Part shown: in pieces, positions 1 to 8,627 of the stretch
How positions within the stretch are numbered: the stretch's first letter is position 1
Layout: each line of letters starts with the position of its first letter
Origin: JAAFHB01 sp942493325
GTDB taxonomy: Bacteria; Bacteroidota; Bacteroidia; Bacteroidales; Prolixibacteraceae
Direction of reading: 5' to 3'
Length of the DNA stretch: 64,000 nucleotides
Assembly: GCA_942493325.1 (NCBI GenBank)
Contig: OW818689.1
Location: 5,394,001-5,458,000 of the forward strand
The notes under the pieces: model-generated
Database searches by the model: none
What the model was told of the DNA's origin: nothing
The model's input: only the letters and a program-made list of their open reading frames with translations
Position numbers and translations under genes: made by a program

Positions 1-528
1 CCCTATAACACTGAGTGGAAACTGTCAGGCAACGACGGGTATCTGACAGTAACCGAAATTCAGCTTCCCAAAAGCCTTATCCGGGGCAAGGATGGGTTAT
101 ACAAACTGGGAACCTATTTTCATAAACATTTCGACAGTACGAAGGTGGACCACCGGAAATTTGGATTGTATTTTGTGGGTGACCAGTTAATTCACACGAC
201 TTTAAATGGAGGATGGTCGGTGTTTTCACAGGTTGGATTAAGCCCGAAGCACAACAGCAGGAATAATTACTACCTGAGTGTTGGGTTGAATATAAAAGGG
301 ATCGGGTCTAAACGTCCTGATGACCAAGCCGGTGTGGCCATTGCTCATGCAGGTTTCGGCGAAGGTTTAATGCGGAATGAAACGGTCGTTGAACTTACTT
401 ACCTGGTTTCTGTTAATGAGAATGTTCGCTTTAAACCCGACCTTCAGTACATTATTCATCCGGCGGGTACAGGGGTTAACCTCCCGAATGCATTAGTTGC
501 TTCAGCACGGATGGAACTCAATTTTTAA
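1..528 (+). CDS. carbohydrate-selective porin OprB-like, C-terminal part
   Basis: The frame is open from the first base, so only the last 175 residues are present. They alternate in short amphipathic strands with Tyr/Phe at strand ends, and the protein ends in NALVASARMELNF followed by a stop, the aromatic-terminated last strand expected of an outer-membrane barrel. The segment FKPDLQYIIHPAG is the pattern I know from the last strands of OprB-family porins, which pass small sugars and other solutes. The stop lies five bases before the feoAB start, so the two genes are probably co-transcribed, which might mean that expression follows iron supply. Family call is from motif memory; substrate is unknown. 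Confidence 0.7.
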   Translation, partial: PYNTEWKLSGNDGYLTVTEIQLPKSLIRGKDGLYKLGTYFHKHFDSTKVDHRKFGLYFVGDQLIHTTLNGGWSVFSQVGLSPKHNSRNNYYLSVGLNIKGIGSKRPDDQAGVAIAHAGFGEGLMRNETVVELTYLVSVNENVRFKPDLQYIIHPAGTGVNLPNALVASARMELNF

Positions 529-533
529 CCATT

Positions 534-3062
534 ATGGAACCAGGGAAAAATTTAAAAGTGCCGATGGATACGATAAATACATTGATCAAAAATATACCTC
601 TGTCAGATTTAGGAACGGGTGAGGAAGGGATCATTACAAAAGTTCTGGGCCATGGCGCTTTCCGTAAACGGATTACAGAAATGGGTTTTGTAAAAGGGAA
701 AAAAGTGACTGTCATTAAAAATGCTCCCCTCCAGGATCCGGTGGAATATAAAATTATGAATTATAATGTTTCACTCCGGCGAAGTGAGGCCCGGCTCGTG
801 GAAGTCATTGCTGTGGAAGACGCATACTCACTCTCGAAAGTAGCTTTTGCAGGTACCATCGATGAGGAGATTCTGAAAATATCGGCATTACAGCAGGGTA
901 ATGAAATTAATATCGCACTCGTGGGAAACCCCAACAGCGGTAAAACTACACTCTTTAATTTTGCATCCGGTTCGCACGAAAGAGTAGGCAATTACAGCGG
1001 GGTCACTGTTGATGCAAAAGAAGCGACCATGAAAAGAGGATCATATCTTTTCAGGATTGTAGACCTTCCGGGGACCTACTCCATCACCGAGTATTCACCC
1101 GAAGAGCTGTATGTCCGCATGCACATCACCGATAAAATGCCCGATATCGTTGTAAATGTGGTCGATGCGTCGAACCTGGAACGTAATCTTTTTCTTACCA
1201 CACAACTTATTGACATGAATATTAAGGTCGTTATTGCCCTTAATATGTTTGATGAACTCGGAAAGCAAGACGCCCGTCTCGATTACAAAGCGCTGGGTAA
1301 AATGATGGGCATTCCTATTGTTCCGACGGTAGCGTCCAAAGGGAAAGGGATCGACGAACTGCTCGACCGTCTCATTGAAGTATACGAAGACCGTGATCCC
1401 ATGGTGCGGCATATACATATCAATTACGGTAGTGAGATTGAGGCTGCCATAGCTTCCATCCAGAAGGAAATCAGGGTGAATCCCGAGATTACCGACAAAC
1501 TGTCTTCCCGCTATGTAGCCATTAAACTCCTGGAAACTGACAAAACAACATTTACACAGCTTCGGAAACTGCGCAATATTGAACAACTCAAAACAGTAAC
1601 CAGCCACGCCATCGAAAAACTCGAGAGAGAATATGGTGAAAAATCGGAAACCATTATTACGGATGCCAAATATGGTTTTATTGATGGTGCCCTTAAACAG
1701 ACCTTTATTGAAAAAGTCAAGGATAAAAGAGCCCGGAAGAGGGAAGTGGACGATATGCTTACCCATCGGATAATGGGATTTCCGATCTTCCTTTTCTTTA
1801 TGTGGCTGATGTTCCAGGCTACATTCACACTTGGCAGTTATCCGATGGAAATAATTGATTCGGGTGTCGGTTTACTAAGCAGTTACCTGCAGACGACCAT
1901 GCCCGAAGGTTCCTTACGGGACCTTGTTGTGGATGGAATCATGGGAGGGGTTGGCGGAGTAATTATTTTTTTACCCAATATTCTTATCCTGTTCTTTTTT
2001 ATTTCCCTGATGGAAGATACCGGTTACATGGCACGTGCATCGTTTATTATGGATAAACTGATGCACAAAATCGGGCTTCACGGCAAATCGTTTATCCCGC
2101 TTGTGATGGGTTTCGGATGCAATGTTCCTGCAATTATGGCGACACGCACACTCGATAATAAAAAGGACCGCATACTCACAATGATCATTACCCCGTTTAT
2201 GTCGTGCAGTGCCCGTCTGCCGGTATATGTATTGCTCATCTCGGCTTTCTTTCCGCATCATCCGGGTCTGGTGCTCTTCTCCATTTATTTTATCGGAATA
2301 GCTTTGGCGATACTGGTTGCCCTGGTCATGAAAAGAGTGGTCTTCTCAAAAAAGGACGTTCCTTTTGTAATGGAGTTACCGCCTTATCGTTTGCCAACCT
2401 TGAGAAATACGACCATACACATGTGGCACAAAGGGGTACAATACTTAAAAAAGATGGGAAATGTAATTCTGATGGCTTCGATTTTGATATGGGCATTGGG
2501 CTATTTCCCCCGGGATGTAAAATATTCGGAGGATTTCAACGCTCAGATTGCATCGTTGCAATCAGGCAGCGGGCTGACTATAGATGAAAAGGAATATCAT
2601 ATTGCACGTATTGATGGAAAAAGGGAAGCCGAACACCAGGAAAAATCCTATATCGGACAACTTGGTCATGCCATCGAACCGTTAATAGAGCCGCTTGGCT
2701 ATGACTGGAAAATGGGAGTAAGTATCCTGACCGGCCTCGCAGCCAAAGAAATTGTAATAAGCACCATGGCCATACTTTATCAGGCCGACTTGCAGGCTGA
2801 TAATTCATCAGAAACATTAAAAGAAAACCTGATAAAGCAGGAACATACCTCAGGTGTATTGAAAGGACAACGTGTTTTCACACCATTGGTTGCTTTCGGA
2901 TTTATGCTGTTTGTGCTGATTTATTTCCCCTGTGTTGCTGTTATTGCAGCGATTAAGAAAGAATCAAACTGGAAATGGGCGCTGTTTACTATGGTCTATA
3001 CTACTGCGATTGCCTGGGTAGTCGCTTTTCTCACCTACCAGGTAGGAAGTTTAATCAGTTAA
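534..3062 (+). CDS. feoB: ferrous iron transporter, fused FeoA-FeoB
   Basis: Imports Fe2+ across the inner membrane. Residues about 17-95 form a FeoA (SH3-like) domain. The FeoB G domain follows, with P-loop GNPNSGKT at 131-138, DLPG at 177-180 and NMFD at 237-240. A helical insertion domain (about 295-415) and two Gate/nucleoside-recognition membrane blocks make up the rest. At 842 residues it has the length expected of FeoA plus FeoB. FeoAB fusion is common in Bacteroidota and not a novelty. The start at 534 gives the full FeoA domain; the internal ATG at residue 11 is an alternative. A Cys-rich accessory protein gene follows 17 bases downstream, and a porin gene ends just upstream. Confidence 0.97.
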   Translation: MEPGKNLKVPMDTINTLIKNIPLSDLGTGEEGIITKVLGHGAFRKRITEMGFVKGKKVTVIKNAPLQDPVEYKIMNYNVSLRRSEARLVEVIAVEDAYSLSKVAFAGTIDEEILKISALQQGNEINIALVGNPNSGKTTLFNFASGSHERVGNYSGVTVDAKEATMKRGSYLFRIVDLPGTYSITEYSPEELYVRMHITDKMPDIVVNVVDASNLERNLFLTTQLIDMNIKVVIALNMFDELGKQDARLDYKALGKMMGIPIVPTVASKGKGIDELLDRLIEVYEDRDPMVRHIHINYGSEIEAAIASIQKEIRVNPEITDKLSSRYVAIKLLETDKTTFTQLRKLRNIEQLKTVTSHAIEKLEREYGEKSETIITDAKYGFIDGALKQTFIEKVKDKRARKREVDDMLTHRIMGFPIFLFFMWLMFQATFTLGSYPMEIIDSGVGLLSSYLQTTMPEGSLRDLVVDGIMGGVGGVIIFLPNILILFFFISLMEDTGYMARASFIMDKLMHKIGLHGKSFIPLVMGFGCNVPAIMATRTLDNKKDRILTMIITPFMSCSARLPVYVLLISAFFPHHPGLVLFSIYFIGIALAILVALVMKRVVFSKKDVPFVMELPPYRLPTLRNTTIHMWHKGVQYLKKMGNVILMASILIWALGYFPRDVKYSEDFNAQIASLQSGSGLTIDEKEYHIARIDGKREAEHQEKSYIGQLGHAIEPLIEPLGYDWKMGVSILTGLAAKEIVISTMAILYQADLQADNSSETLKENLIKQEHTSGVLKGQRVFTPLVAFGFMLFVLIYFPCVAVIAAIKKESNWKWALFTMVYTTAIAWVVAFLTYQVGSLIS

Positions 3063-3079
3063 CCGATAAATTAAAAGAC

Positions 3080-3253
3080 ATGATACAGGATATACTCGTT
3101 TACATTATTATTTCAGTCACACTGGCTTACGTCATTATCAGCATCATTAACACCCTTCGCGTCCAAAAAAATGGGCATTGCGGAAGTTGCGACGGCTGCT
3201 CTGTTAAGGATGAGTTCCGGAAGATGCATGTCACCAGGAAGCAAAAAATATAG
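3080..3253 (+). CDS. FeoB-associated Cys-rich membrane protein
   Basis: A 57-residue protein with one N-terminal transmembrane helix (about residues 4-24) followed by a short cytoplasmic tail carrying HCGSCDGC, a cluster of three cysteines and a histidine. Small proteins of this build (the family named FeoB-associated Cys-rich membrane protein) commonly follow feoB in Bacteroidota and are thought to help the transporter, perhaps by handling iron or sensing redox state. I chose the ATG at 3080 because it starts 17 bases after the feoAB stop; the longer frame reaches back into feoAB. The role is inferred from family and position. Confidence 0.85.
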   Translation: MIQDILVYIIISVTLAYVIISIINTLRVQKNGHCGSCDGCSVKDEFRKMHVTRKQKI

Positions 3254-3315
3254 AATCCCGTCTCAATCAACGATCAGTTTCCTATTTTTACAATCGGATT
3301 TGTTATCGGTTAATC

Positions 3316-4620
3316 ATGACGTTTAGAAGTTTTTTCCCCGGGGATTTTGATACAGTAAGAAACATCTTTTCCTCCCTCCGTTCACGAAATTACCGCCTTT
3401 ATTTCACCGGGCAGGGCGTTTCGCTGATTGGTACGTGGATGCAGAAAATTGCGTTAAGCTGGCTGGTTTACAGGCTCACCGGATCAGTCTTTCTTTTAGG
3501 GGTAATTGGTTTCACAAGCCTTATCCCGACTTTTGTTTTGTCTCCTTTCACGGGGGTCTTAATCGACAGGTATGATCGTCTTCATATTATCATACTTACC
3601 CAGGTGTTTTTTATGCTGCAGGCAGTGGCAATGGCACTTCTGGTATTATTTAACCTGATCGAAGTGTGGCACATCGTCGTTTTAAGTCTCTTTTTTGGCG
3701 TTATCACGGCTTTTGATGCTCCCGCAAGACAATCGATGGTGCCTGAGTTGATTGATGATCCTGCCAGTCTGGGTAATGCCATTGCATTAAATTCTGCCAT
3801 ATTCAACGGCGCACGGTTAGTAGGCCCTGCCATTGCAGGAATTACCATTGCTGCTGTGGGTGAAGGCATTTGCTTCCTGCTGAATGCCCTCAGTTTTGTT
3901 GCGGTTATTGCTGCCTTACTCCAGATAAAAATTCCCGTTAAAAAGGCTGTTCTGAAATCTTCCAATTTCAAAAAAAGTTTAAGTGAAGGGTTTCATTACA
4001 CGTTCAAATCGGTTCCGATCCGAACATTAATTAGTTTGCTGGCTGTATTAAGTCTTACCGGATTATCGTTTATCGTTCTGATGCCTGCCTATGCCAAGGA
4101 AATTTTGCATGGAAGTGCTGATACACTTGGATACCTGATGTCGGGATTGGGAGCCGGGGCTTTAATCGGGGCAATTTATATGGCAGCACGAAAGACAGTG
4201 ATTGGCCTGGGCAGAATAATTTCAGGCAGCACAATTATCCTGGGCCTGGCAATCGTTCTGTCGTCTTTTTCTGACAAATTGATGCTTTCTCTCCTTGTAT
4301 TTTTCTTTGGAGGTCTTGCCATGATCCTCTTGCTCTCTTCGATCAATACTATGTTGCAAACCATTGCCGATGACGATAAACGTGGCCGTGTCATGAGTTT
4401 TTATGCCATGGCCCTGATGGGAACATCTCCGATCGGGAACCTGCTTGCCGGAACCATTGCCAGCGGAATAGGTGTTCCCCGCACATTAATCATCTGTGGA
4501 ACAATCACCATTGTTTCCGGAATACTGTTCAGGCTTAATCTCCCTTCACTGCGGAAATTTGTGCGGCCAATCTATGTTGATAAGGGTATCCTGCCTGCAA
4601 TTCCTTCGTATATAAGTTGA
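3316..4620 (+). CDS. MFS transporter, EntS/MFS_3-like exporter
   Basis: A 434-residue polytopic protein with about twelve hydrophobic segments. The N-terminal part, with NYRLYFTGQGVSLIGTWMQK followed by a long hydrophobic run, and the loop containing DRYDRL are typical of the MFS_3 group that includes enterobactin exporter EntS. The region DAPARQSMVPEL is a conserved cytoplasmic loop of this group. It may export a small molecule, possibly a siderophore given the adjacent iron genes, but no siderophore biosynthesis gene is in view, so substrate is unknown. It is separated from the feo genes by 62 bases and may have its own promoter. Confidence 0.88.
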   Translation: MTFRSFFPGDFDTVRNIFSSLRSRNYRLYFTGQGVSLIGTWMQKIALSWLVYRLTGSVFLLGVIGFTSLIPTFVLSPFTGVLIDRYDRLHIIILTQVFFMLQAVAMALLVLFNLIEVWHIVVLSLFFGVITAFDAPARQSMVPELIDDPASLGNAIALNSAIFNGARLVGPAIAGITIAAVGEGICFLLNALSFVAVIAALLQIKIPVKKAVLKSSNFKKSLSEGFHYTFKSVPIRTLISLLAVLSLTGLSFIVLMPAYAKEILHGSADTLGYLMSGLGAGALIGAIYMAARKTVIGLGRIISGSTIILGLAIVLSSFSDKLMLSLLVFFFGGLAMILLLSSINTMLQTIADDDKRGRVMSFYAMALMGTSPIGNLLAGTIASGIGVPRTLIICGTITIVSGILFRLNLPSLRKFVRPIYVDKGILPAIPSYIS

Positions 4621-4741
4621 TGGGATTCGGATTAAATTGCCTGGAAGAAAGCAGCCAATCAGGAATATAATTAAAGGAGAAAATTTGTTTGTAAGCAACC
4701 AAAATGATTCAAATGCATCTATCAGAAAAAACTTACCCGTT

Positions 4742-5428
4742 ATGAAAAACTTATTAATCGCAGCCCTCATGTGTATAATGTTCACAGGTTGCGAACAGAC
4801 AAATGAACCTATAGATAATCAATATGTTGCAAAGATCGTTGGTTTCGACCTTAATTGTTCAACGTGTATCCTTTCTTTTCCCAAAGATTCACTGACTATA
4901 AAGCAACTGCTGGGAGAAAGTCAGAATAATTATTATCAGACGGTAAATCTCGAAAAAGATGATTATACAGTAGGCCAACTGCTTAGGGTAAAGGTAAGGA
5001 AGCCTGAAGATTCAGAGTTAAGGGCATGTATCACCTTGTATCCTTCCTATAACTACGAAAATATTTATGTGTCGGATTACAGTTACTACAGTGATTTTGT
5101 GTTAAATGATACTATTTCCCTTGCTTACGGCAACTGCCTGAAAGACTCCGAAAGCCAGTTTAAAATTTGCCTTGATACGGTTTTATCTGACTCCCGTTGC
5201 CCTATCGATGTGAATTGTGTCTGGGCTGGTGAGGCAAAAGCAAGATTTAAATATTCCATAAACAACAATACCCCAATTGCCATTGACTTACGTGCCGGTG
5301 TCGCCGATACGCTGATCAATGAATACAAATTTTCATTTGTTGATCTGTTACCTCACCCGCTGCATGACAAACAGATAAATCCTGAAGATTATATTGCAAA
5401 AATTGTCATCAAAAGAAAAAAGATATAG
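4742..5428 (+). CDS. hypothetical lipoprotein
   Basis: A 228-residue protein beginning with a lipoprotein signal sequence: MKN, a hydrophobic stretch, and lipobox FTGC with Cys at residue 18. I moved the start to the ATG at 4742 because the upstream in-frame extension (from 4637) is polar and would bury the signal peptide. The mature part contains pairs of cysteines (NCSTC, then CLDTVLSDSRCPIDVNCVWAG) and beta-rich segments. The segment with SRCPIDVNCVWAGEA resembles a short motif seen in several secreted Bacteroidota proteins, but I do not recognise a function. It stands alone between the MFS gene and a small secreted protein. Confidence 0.7.
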   Translation: MKNLLIAALMCIMFTGCEQTNEPIDNQYVAKIVGFDLNCSTCILSFPKDSLTIKQLLGESQNNYYQTVNLEKDDYTVGQLLRVKVRKPEDSELRACITLYPSYNYENIYVSDYSYYSDFVLNDTISLAYGNCLKDSESQFKICLDTVLSDSRCPIDVNCVWAGEAKARFKYSINNNTPIAIDLRAGVADTLINEYKFSFVDLLPHPLHDKQINPEDYIAKIVIKRKKI

Positions 5429-5485
5429 GTATCACTATTGAAAAGGACGAGTTTTATTTCTGAATAAACCTTCTACCTTTGCGGC

Positions 5486-5866
5486 ATGAAGAAATATGCC
5501 AAAATAAGTTCATTACTTCATATTCTTGTGCTGTACTGCTTCATTGTAAGTTTATACAGCAATAATGTTTCTGCGTCCCATAACGCCCTCACCGAAAATC
5601 ATCCATCCCATAACCAGGGTAGTTTTTCGATGATTCCGGCGGATTTATTCTGCTACTCCACTCAGACCGAAACATTTGTACGTGGTTTAAATAACCATCC
5701 GGTAACTACTTCACTGAAAAATCAGCTGAATGTTTTTTTAGCTTGTACGAAGGCCGCTGAACTGGCACACATCAACGGCTATTCAAAATACCTCTACTAC
5801 GCTAAGAATAAAATTACCTGGTTTCGTCCGGTCGACATTATATTTCCCTTCCATTATTTCTGGTAA
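5486..5866 (+). CDS. small secreted hypothetical protein
   Basis: A 126-residue protein with an N-terminal hydrophobic segment (about residues 9-26) that could be a signal peptide ending near NNVSASHN. The remainder is short, polar and aromatic at the very end (IIFPFHYFW). No family recognised. A TACCTTTG element at 5474-5481 matches the Bacteroidota -7 consensus but lies so close to the ATG that the transcript would have almost no leader, so either the start is further in or this is a near-leaderless gene. Real-gene status is likely but not certain. Confidence 0.5.
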   Translation: MKKYAKISSLLHILVLYCFIVSLYSNNVSASHNALTENHPSHNQGSFSMIPADLFCYSTQTETFVRGLNNHPVTTSLKNQLNVFLACTKAAELAHINGYSKYLYYAKNKITWFRPVDIIFPFHYFW

Positions 5867-5991
5867 TCCATTTTTAAATTGCTCTCCTGCTTAATGCAGG
5901 ATAATTGTGGTTTTATATCAGCAAAACTCTGCGCGGGTAATACCCGGCGACGGTTTGTGCTATTTTAAATATTATGGAAAATTTATAAAAA

Positions 5992-6495
5992 ATGGATTTA
6001 GGAACATTAATATTCGTTGCAATATTGGTACTCGCCTGCGTGATACCTTTAGTAATCGTGAACAGAAATAAAAGTAAAAAGGAAAAATTGTTTTTTCGGG
6101 CGCTCACCGATCTGGCCGAAAAAAGTAATTGCAGGATTTCGCAATACGATCTTTGGCGTAACACCGAAATCGGTATTGATGTGGTGGCCCGCAAACTCTT
6201 CTATATTCGGATTATAGCGAACGAAGAAGTGAAAAAGGAGATCAATCTTGCAGAAATACAAAAATGCAGGGTTTTTAATTCAAGCAGAACAGTCATTAAT
6301 AACGGTAGTAATCAAATAGTTACCGAGCGTCTTGAACTCGCGTTTGTAAATCGTGACAAAAACATCCCCGATGTAACTTTAGAGTTTTATAATTCCGCCA
6401 CCGACAGTCTTTACCTGAACGGTGAAATCCAATTAACCGAAAAGTGGGCAGGAATTGTAAATTCAGTTCTTACGCCCGATTCGCCTAAAAGATAG
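5992..6495 (+). CDS. membrane-anchored hypothetical protein
   Basis: A 167-residue protein with one N-terminal transmembrane helix (about residues 5-23) followed by a basic stretch NRNKSKKEK, which puts the remaining 140 residues in the cytoplasm. The soluble part looks like a mixed alpha/beta domain of PH-like length (charged strands such as IGIDVVARKLFYIRI and RLELAFVNRDK). No catalytic motif is visible and I do not recognise the family. A rho-independent terminator follows at 6529-6554, so it is the last gene of its unit. Confidence 0.65.
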   Translation: MDLGTLIFVAILVLACVIPLVIVNRNKSKKEKLFFRALTDLAEKSNCRISQYDLWRNTEIGIDVVARKLFYIRIIANEEVKKEINLAEIQKCRVFNSSRTVINNGSNQIVTERLELAFVNRDKNIPDVTLEFYNSATDSLYLNGEIQLTEKWAGIVNSVLTPDSPKR

Positions 6496-6528
6496 AAGTG
6501 TAATCCCTAATAAATGTTGATTTAAGCT

Positions 6529-6554
6529 CTGCGGATATCCGCAGGGTTTTTTTT
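6529..6554 (+). terminator. rho-independent terminator
   Basis: The perfect palindrome CTGCGGATATCCGCAG (6529-6544) is followed by a run of eight T. It ends the transcript of the membrane-anchored hypothetical gene upstream. Confidence 0.85.
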
Positions 6555-6681
6555 GGGTTTGTGAATGACTTAACCCTTGAATCCTATAACAGTTAAAATG
6601 TAATCCTGATGGTTAATTAATCGGGAAATTTACTTTTTATAATGTTTTTAAATGGTAATTTTAGGATAAGATTCAGGAAAC

Positions 6682-7542
6682 ATGGATATTTTATCTTCAA
6701 TCATTTTGCCCATCGTAATTATTGGAATTATGTTTGGTATGGGTTTGTCGGTAACCACAAATGATATCCGGTATTTACAAAAATCCCCCAAAATTGTAAT
6801 GGCGGGGGTCATCGCCCAAATGGTCTCCTTGCCACTTGTTGCTTTTATCATCTCGTTTATATTTCCCATTCCTGCCTACCTCAAAATAGGTCTTGTATTA
6901 ATCGCCGCATGCCCCGGTGGTACAATGTCGAATCTTGTCACTTACTGGCTAAAAGGGGATATTGCCTTGTGCATTGCACTGACTGCCATCACCAGTTTTT
7001 TAATCCTGATCACGCTACCCCTGATAATGAACCTGGCGCTCATCTTATTTTCAGGTCATAGTGAATCTATCCGGCTCCCTTTCGGAAAAACCGTCGTCAG
7101 TGTATTCTTCACAACCCTGGTGCCCAGTATTGCAGGATTTTTAGTAAAATATTTTCACCCGATTTTAGCAAAAAAGATTGAGAAGCCACTCGAGACACTG
7201 ATGACAGGGGCTTTATTTTTAGTCTACCTTATTATTATTTTAAATAACGGGAATAACCGTGCAAGTGCGGTAAGTGGTTACGGGATAATTATATGGATTA
7301 CATTTTTGCTTAATGTGATTTCAATGACAATTGGTTTTGCATTTTCACGCTTCCTGGGAGTTGACAACCGGGAGAGCTACACCATTTCCATACAGGTTGG
7401 CCTTCAGAACAGCGCACTAGCTATTTTTATTGCATCAACCTTAATGAATATGCCCGAAAGTGCTATAGTGGCCGTGGTTTATGGTTCTTTCACCTTTTTT
7501 ACCACCTGGTTATTTGCTTATTTGGTGAAACGGTATTTTTAA
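6682..7542 (+). CDS. bile acid:sodium symporter (SBF/BASS) family transporter
   Basis: A 286-residue integral membrane protein with eight to ten hydrophobic segments. Segments AACPGGTMSNLVTYW (about residues 73-87) and VGLQNSALAIFIAS (about 236-249) correspond to the two crossover regions of BASS proteins, where Na+ and the organic anion bind. Members move bile acids, keto acids or other organic anions; the substrate here is not indicated. Its stop codon is followed within a few bases by the left half of a long terminator stem whose other half is 3.2 kb away, which shows that the sequence downstream is an insertion. A second, more distant SBF-like gene lies at 13924-14925. Confidence 0.88.
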   Translation: MDILSSIILPIVIIGIMFGMGLSVTTNDIRYLQKSPKIVMAGVIAQMVSLPLVAFIISFIFPIPAYLKIGLVLIAACPGGTMSNLVTYWLKGDIALCIALTAITSFLILITLPLIMNLALILFSGHSESIRLPFGKTVVSVFFTTLVPSIAGFLVKYFHPILAKKIEKPLETLMTGALFLVYLIIILNNGNNRASAVSGYGIIIWITFLLNVISMTIGFAFSRFLGVDNRESYTISIQVGLQNSALAIFIASTLMNMPESAIVAVVYGSFTFFTTWLFAYLVKRYF

Positions 7543-7545
7543 GAT

Positions 7546-7563
7546 ATAGAAACCCTCAAGGTT
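7546..7563 (+). repeat. left half of split terminator; 11-bp direct repeat copy 1
   Basis: ATAGAAACCCTCAAGG (7546-7561) is the exact reverse complement of 10794-10809, so together they once formed a 16-bp terminator stem. CCCTCAAGGTT (7553-7563) recurs as 10776-10786, as expected for a target-site duplication or recombination core at the left edge of an insertion. Confidence 0.8.
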
Positions 7564-7588
7564 AGTAACCAATTTAATCTACCTTTAA

Positions 7589-8117
7589 TATTTGGCTGAC
7601 CCGTTGCCGGAAGACTGGCGGATTAAATACCTATTTGTGGGTTGCAGAGCGTCAGAAGAACGGCACAATACATTTTCACCTGCTTACTAATGACCATATG
7701 CCAATTGTGACTGTAAACGGGTTTATGGCTATTGGGCTCGCCACAGTTAAACGGAAAGGGGTCGAAGCATTGCAAAGCATCAATCCGGAAAAATATAACG
7801 GTGTTGACGTTAAAATTGTAAAAGGCACACGAAAGAGCCTTGTCTCTTATCTGGTGAAGTACATATCAAAAAATGAAATTGAATTTTACCGGCTTCCGTG
7901 GCATTGCTCCCGGGACGTTTCAAGATTATTCACCGCTATGAATTTTGATGATTCCGAAATGGATGAATTATATAAGCATCTACCGGAAGACCCTGAACAA
8001 TATATCACCAAACAAGAAAAGTATTACACCGTACAAGGGTTCAAATTTATACCGGACGAAATAATCTTTTGTGATCTGGATGGCGTCAATGAAATAGTTT
8101 ATAGTACTAATAATTAA
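7589..8117 (+). pseudogene. rolling-circle (HUH) replication initiator, truncated and frameshifted
   Basis: The readable part (from about 7638) contains HFH at 7671-7679, the HUH metal-binding motif of rolling-circle Rep proteins, and YLVKYISK further on, which matches the two-tyrosine motif (YxxKY) of Rep proteins such as microvirus VP4. Upstream, another frame (7589-7636) encodes DPLPEDWRIKYLF, which fits the sequence that normally precedes VAERQ...HFH, so a frameshift lies near 7637. The frame is closed by a stop at 7586 only 23 bases from the insertion edge, so the N-terminal part is missing. It is unlikely to be active. Assignment to phage rather than plasmid Rep is open. Confidence 0.65.
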
Positions 8118-8148
8118 TTATTAGCAAGTTAAATCAAAAACACCAATT

Positions 8149-8382
8149 ATGAAAAAAAATGAACCTTTAAAAAATGTTGTCGACCCAGTTGAGAGTGACA
8201 AACATTTACAATGTCAAAAATGCAAATCAGAATTTGTGATTCTTCTTTTTGAAGAACTACCTGAAGATATTCACATTGAATTCAACCAGATAATGAATAA
8301 ATTACCATCCGATAGAATAGCATTTTTCTTTTATTGTCGATGTTGTGATGAGTTTTCAATATTATACTATAGTAAGAATTAA
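8149..8382 (+). CDS. small protein with two CxxC pairs (zinc-ribbon-like)
   Basis: A 77-residue protein with CQKC (about residues 23-26) and CRCC (about 63-66), the spacing of a small zinc ribbon interrupted by an acidic, aromatic linker (LLFEELPEDIHIEF). No signal sequence. It follows the broken rep gene by 31 bases and is closed by a hairpin at 8416-8436. The function is unknown; such small zinc-ribbon proteins accompany plasmids and phages, which suits the position inside the insertion. Confidence 0.5.
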   Translation: MKKNEPLKNVVDPVESDKHLQCQKCKSEFVILLFEELPEDIHIEFNQIMNKLPSDRIAFFFYCRCCDEFSILYYSKN

Positions 8383-8415
8383 CTATGGACGTTTTCAATG
8401 AGTTATTGCAATAAT

Positions 8416-8436
8416 AAATCCGCTTTTTGCGGATTT
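8416..8436 (+). terminator. hairpin terminator
   Basis: AAATCCGC (8416-8423) and GCGGATTT (8429-8436) pair around a TTTTT loop. It lies 33 bases after the small CxxC gene. The trailing T run is weak, so it may be only partly effective. Confidence 0.5.
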
Positions 8437-8627
8437 AATAATTTACAATAATTGCAAACAAAAAATTTAATAATCAAAATACATTTACTATTTTTGTTAA
8501 GTTGAAATACTGAAATTACGATATATATTATTTATGTCTCGTCAATAAATGTTTTAATAATCTGTCAAAAATAAATAGTTATCGAGTATAGAAATAAACG
8601 ATTAGTGTAAATTTTAAAACTGGGACC

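Noticed and set aside
1095..1766. A 223-codon open frame antisense to feoAB
   Set aside because: It lies wholly within the feoAB coding sequence, its product resembles no protein pattern, and it arises from codon usage of the real gene.
534..3062. FeoA-FeoB fusion as a new protein architecture
   Set aside because: The fusion is common in Bacteroidota.
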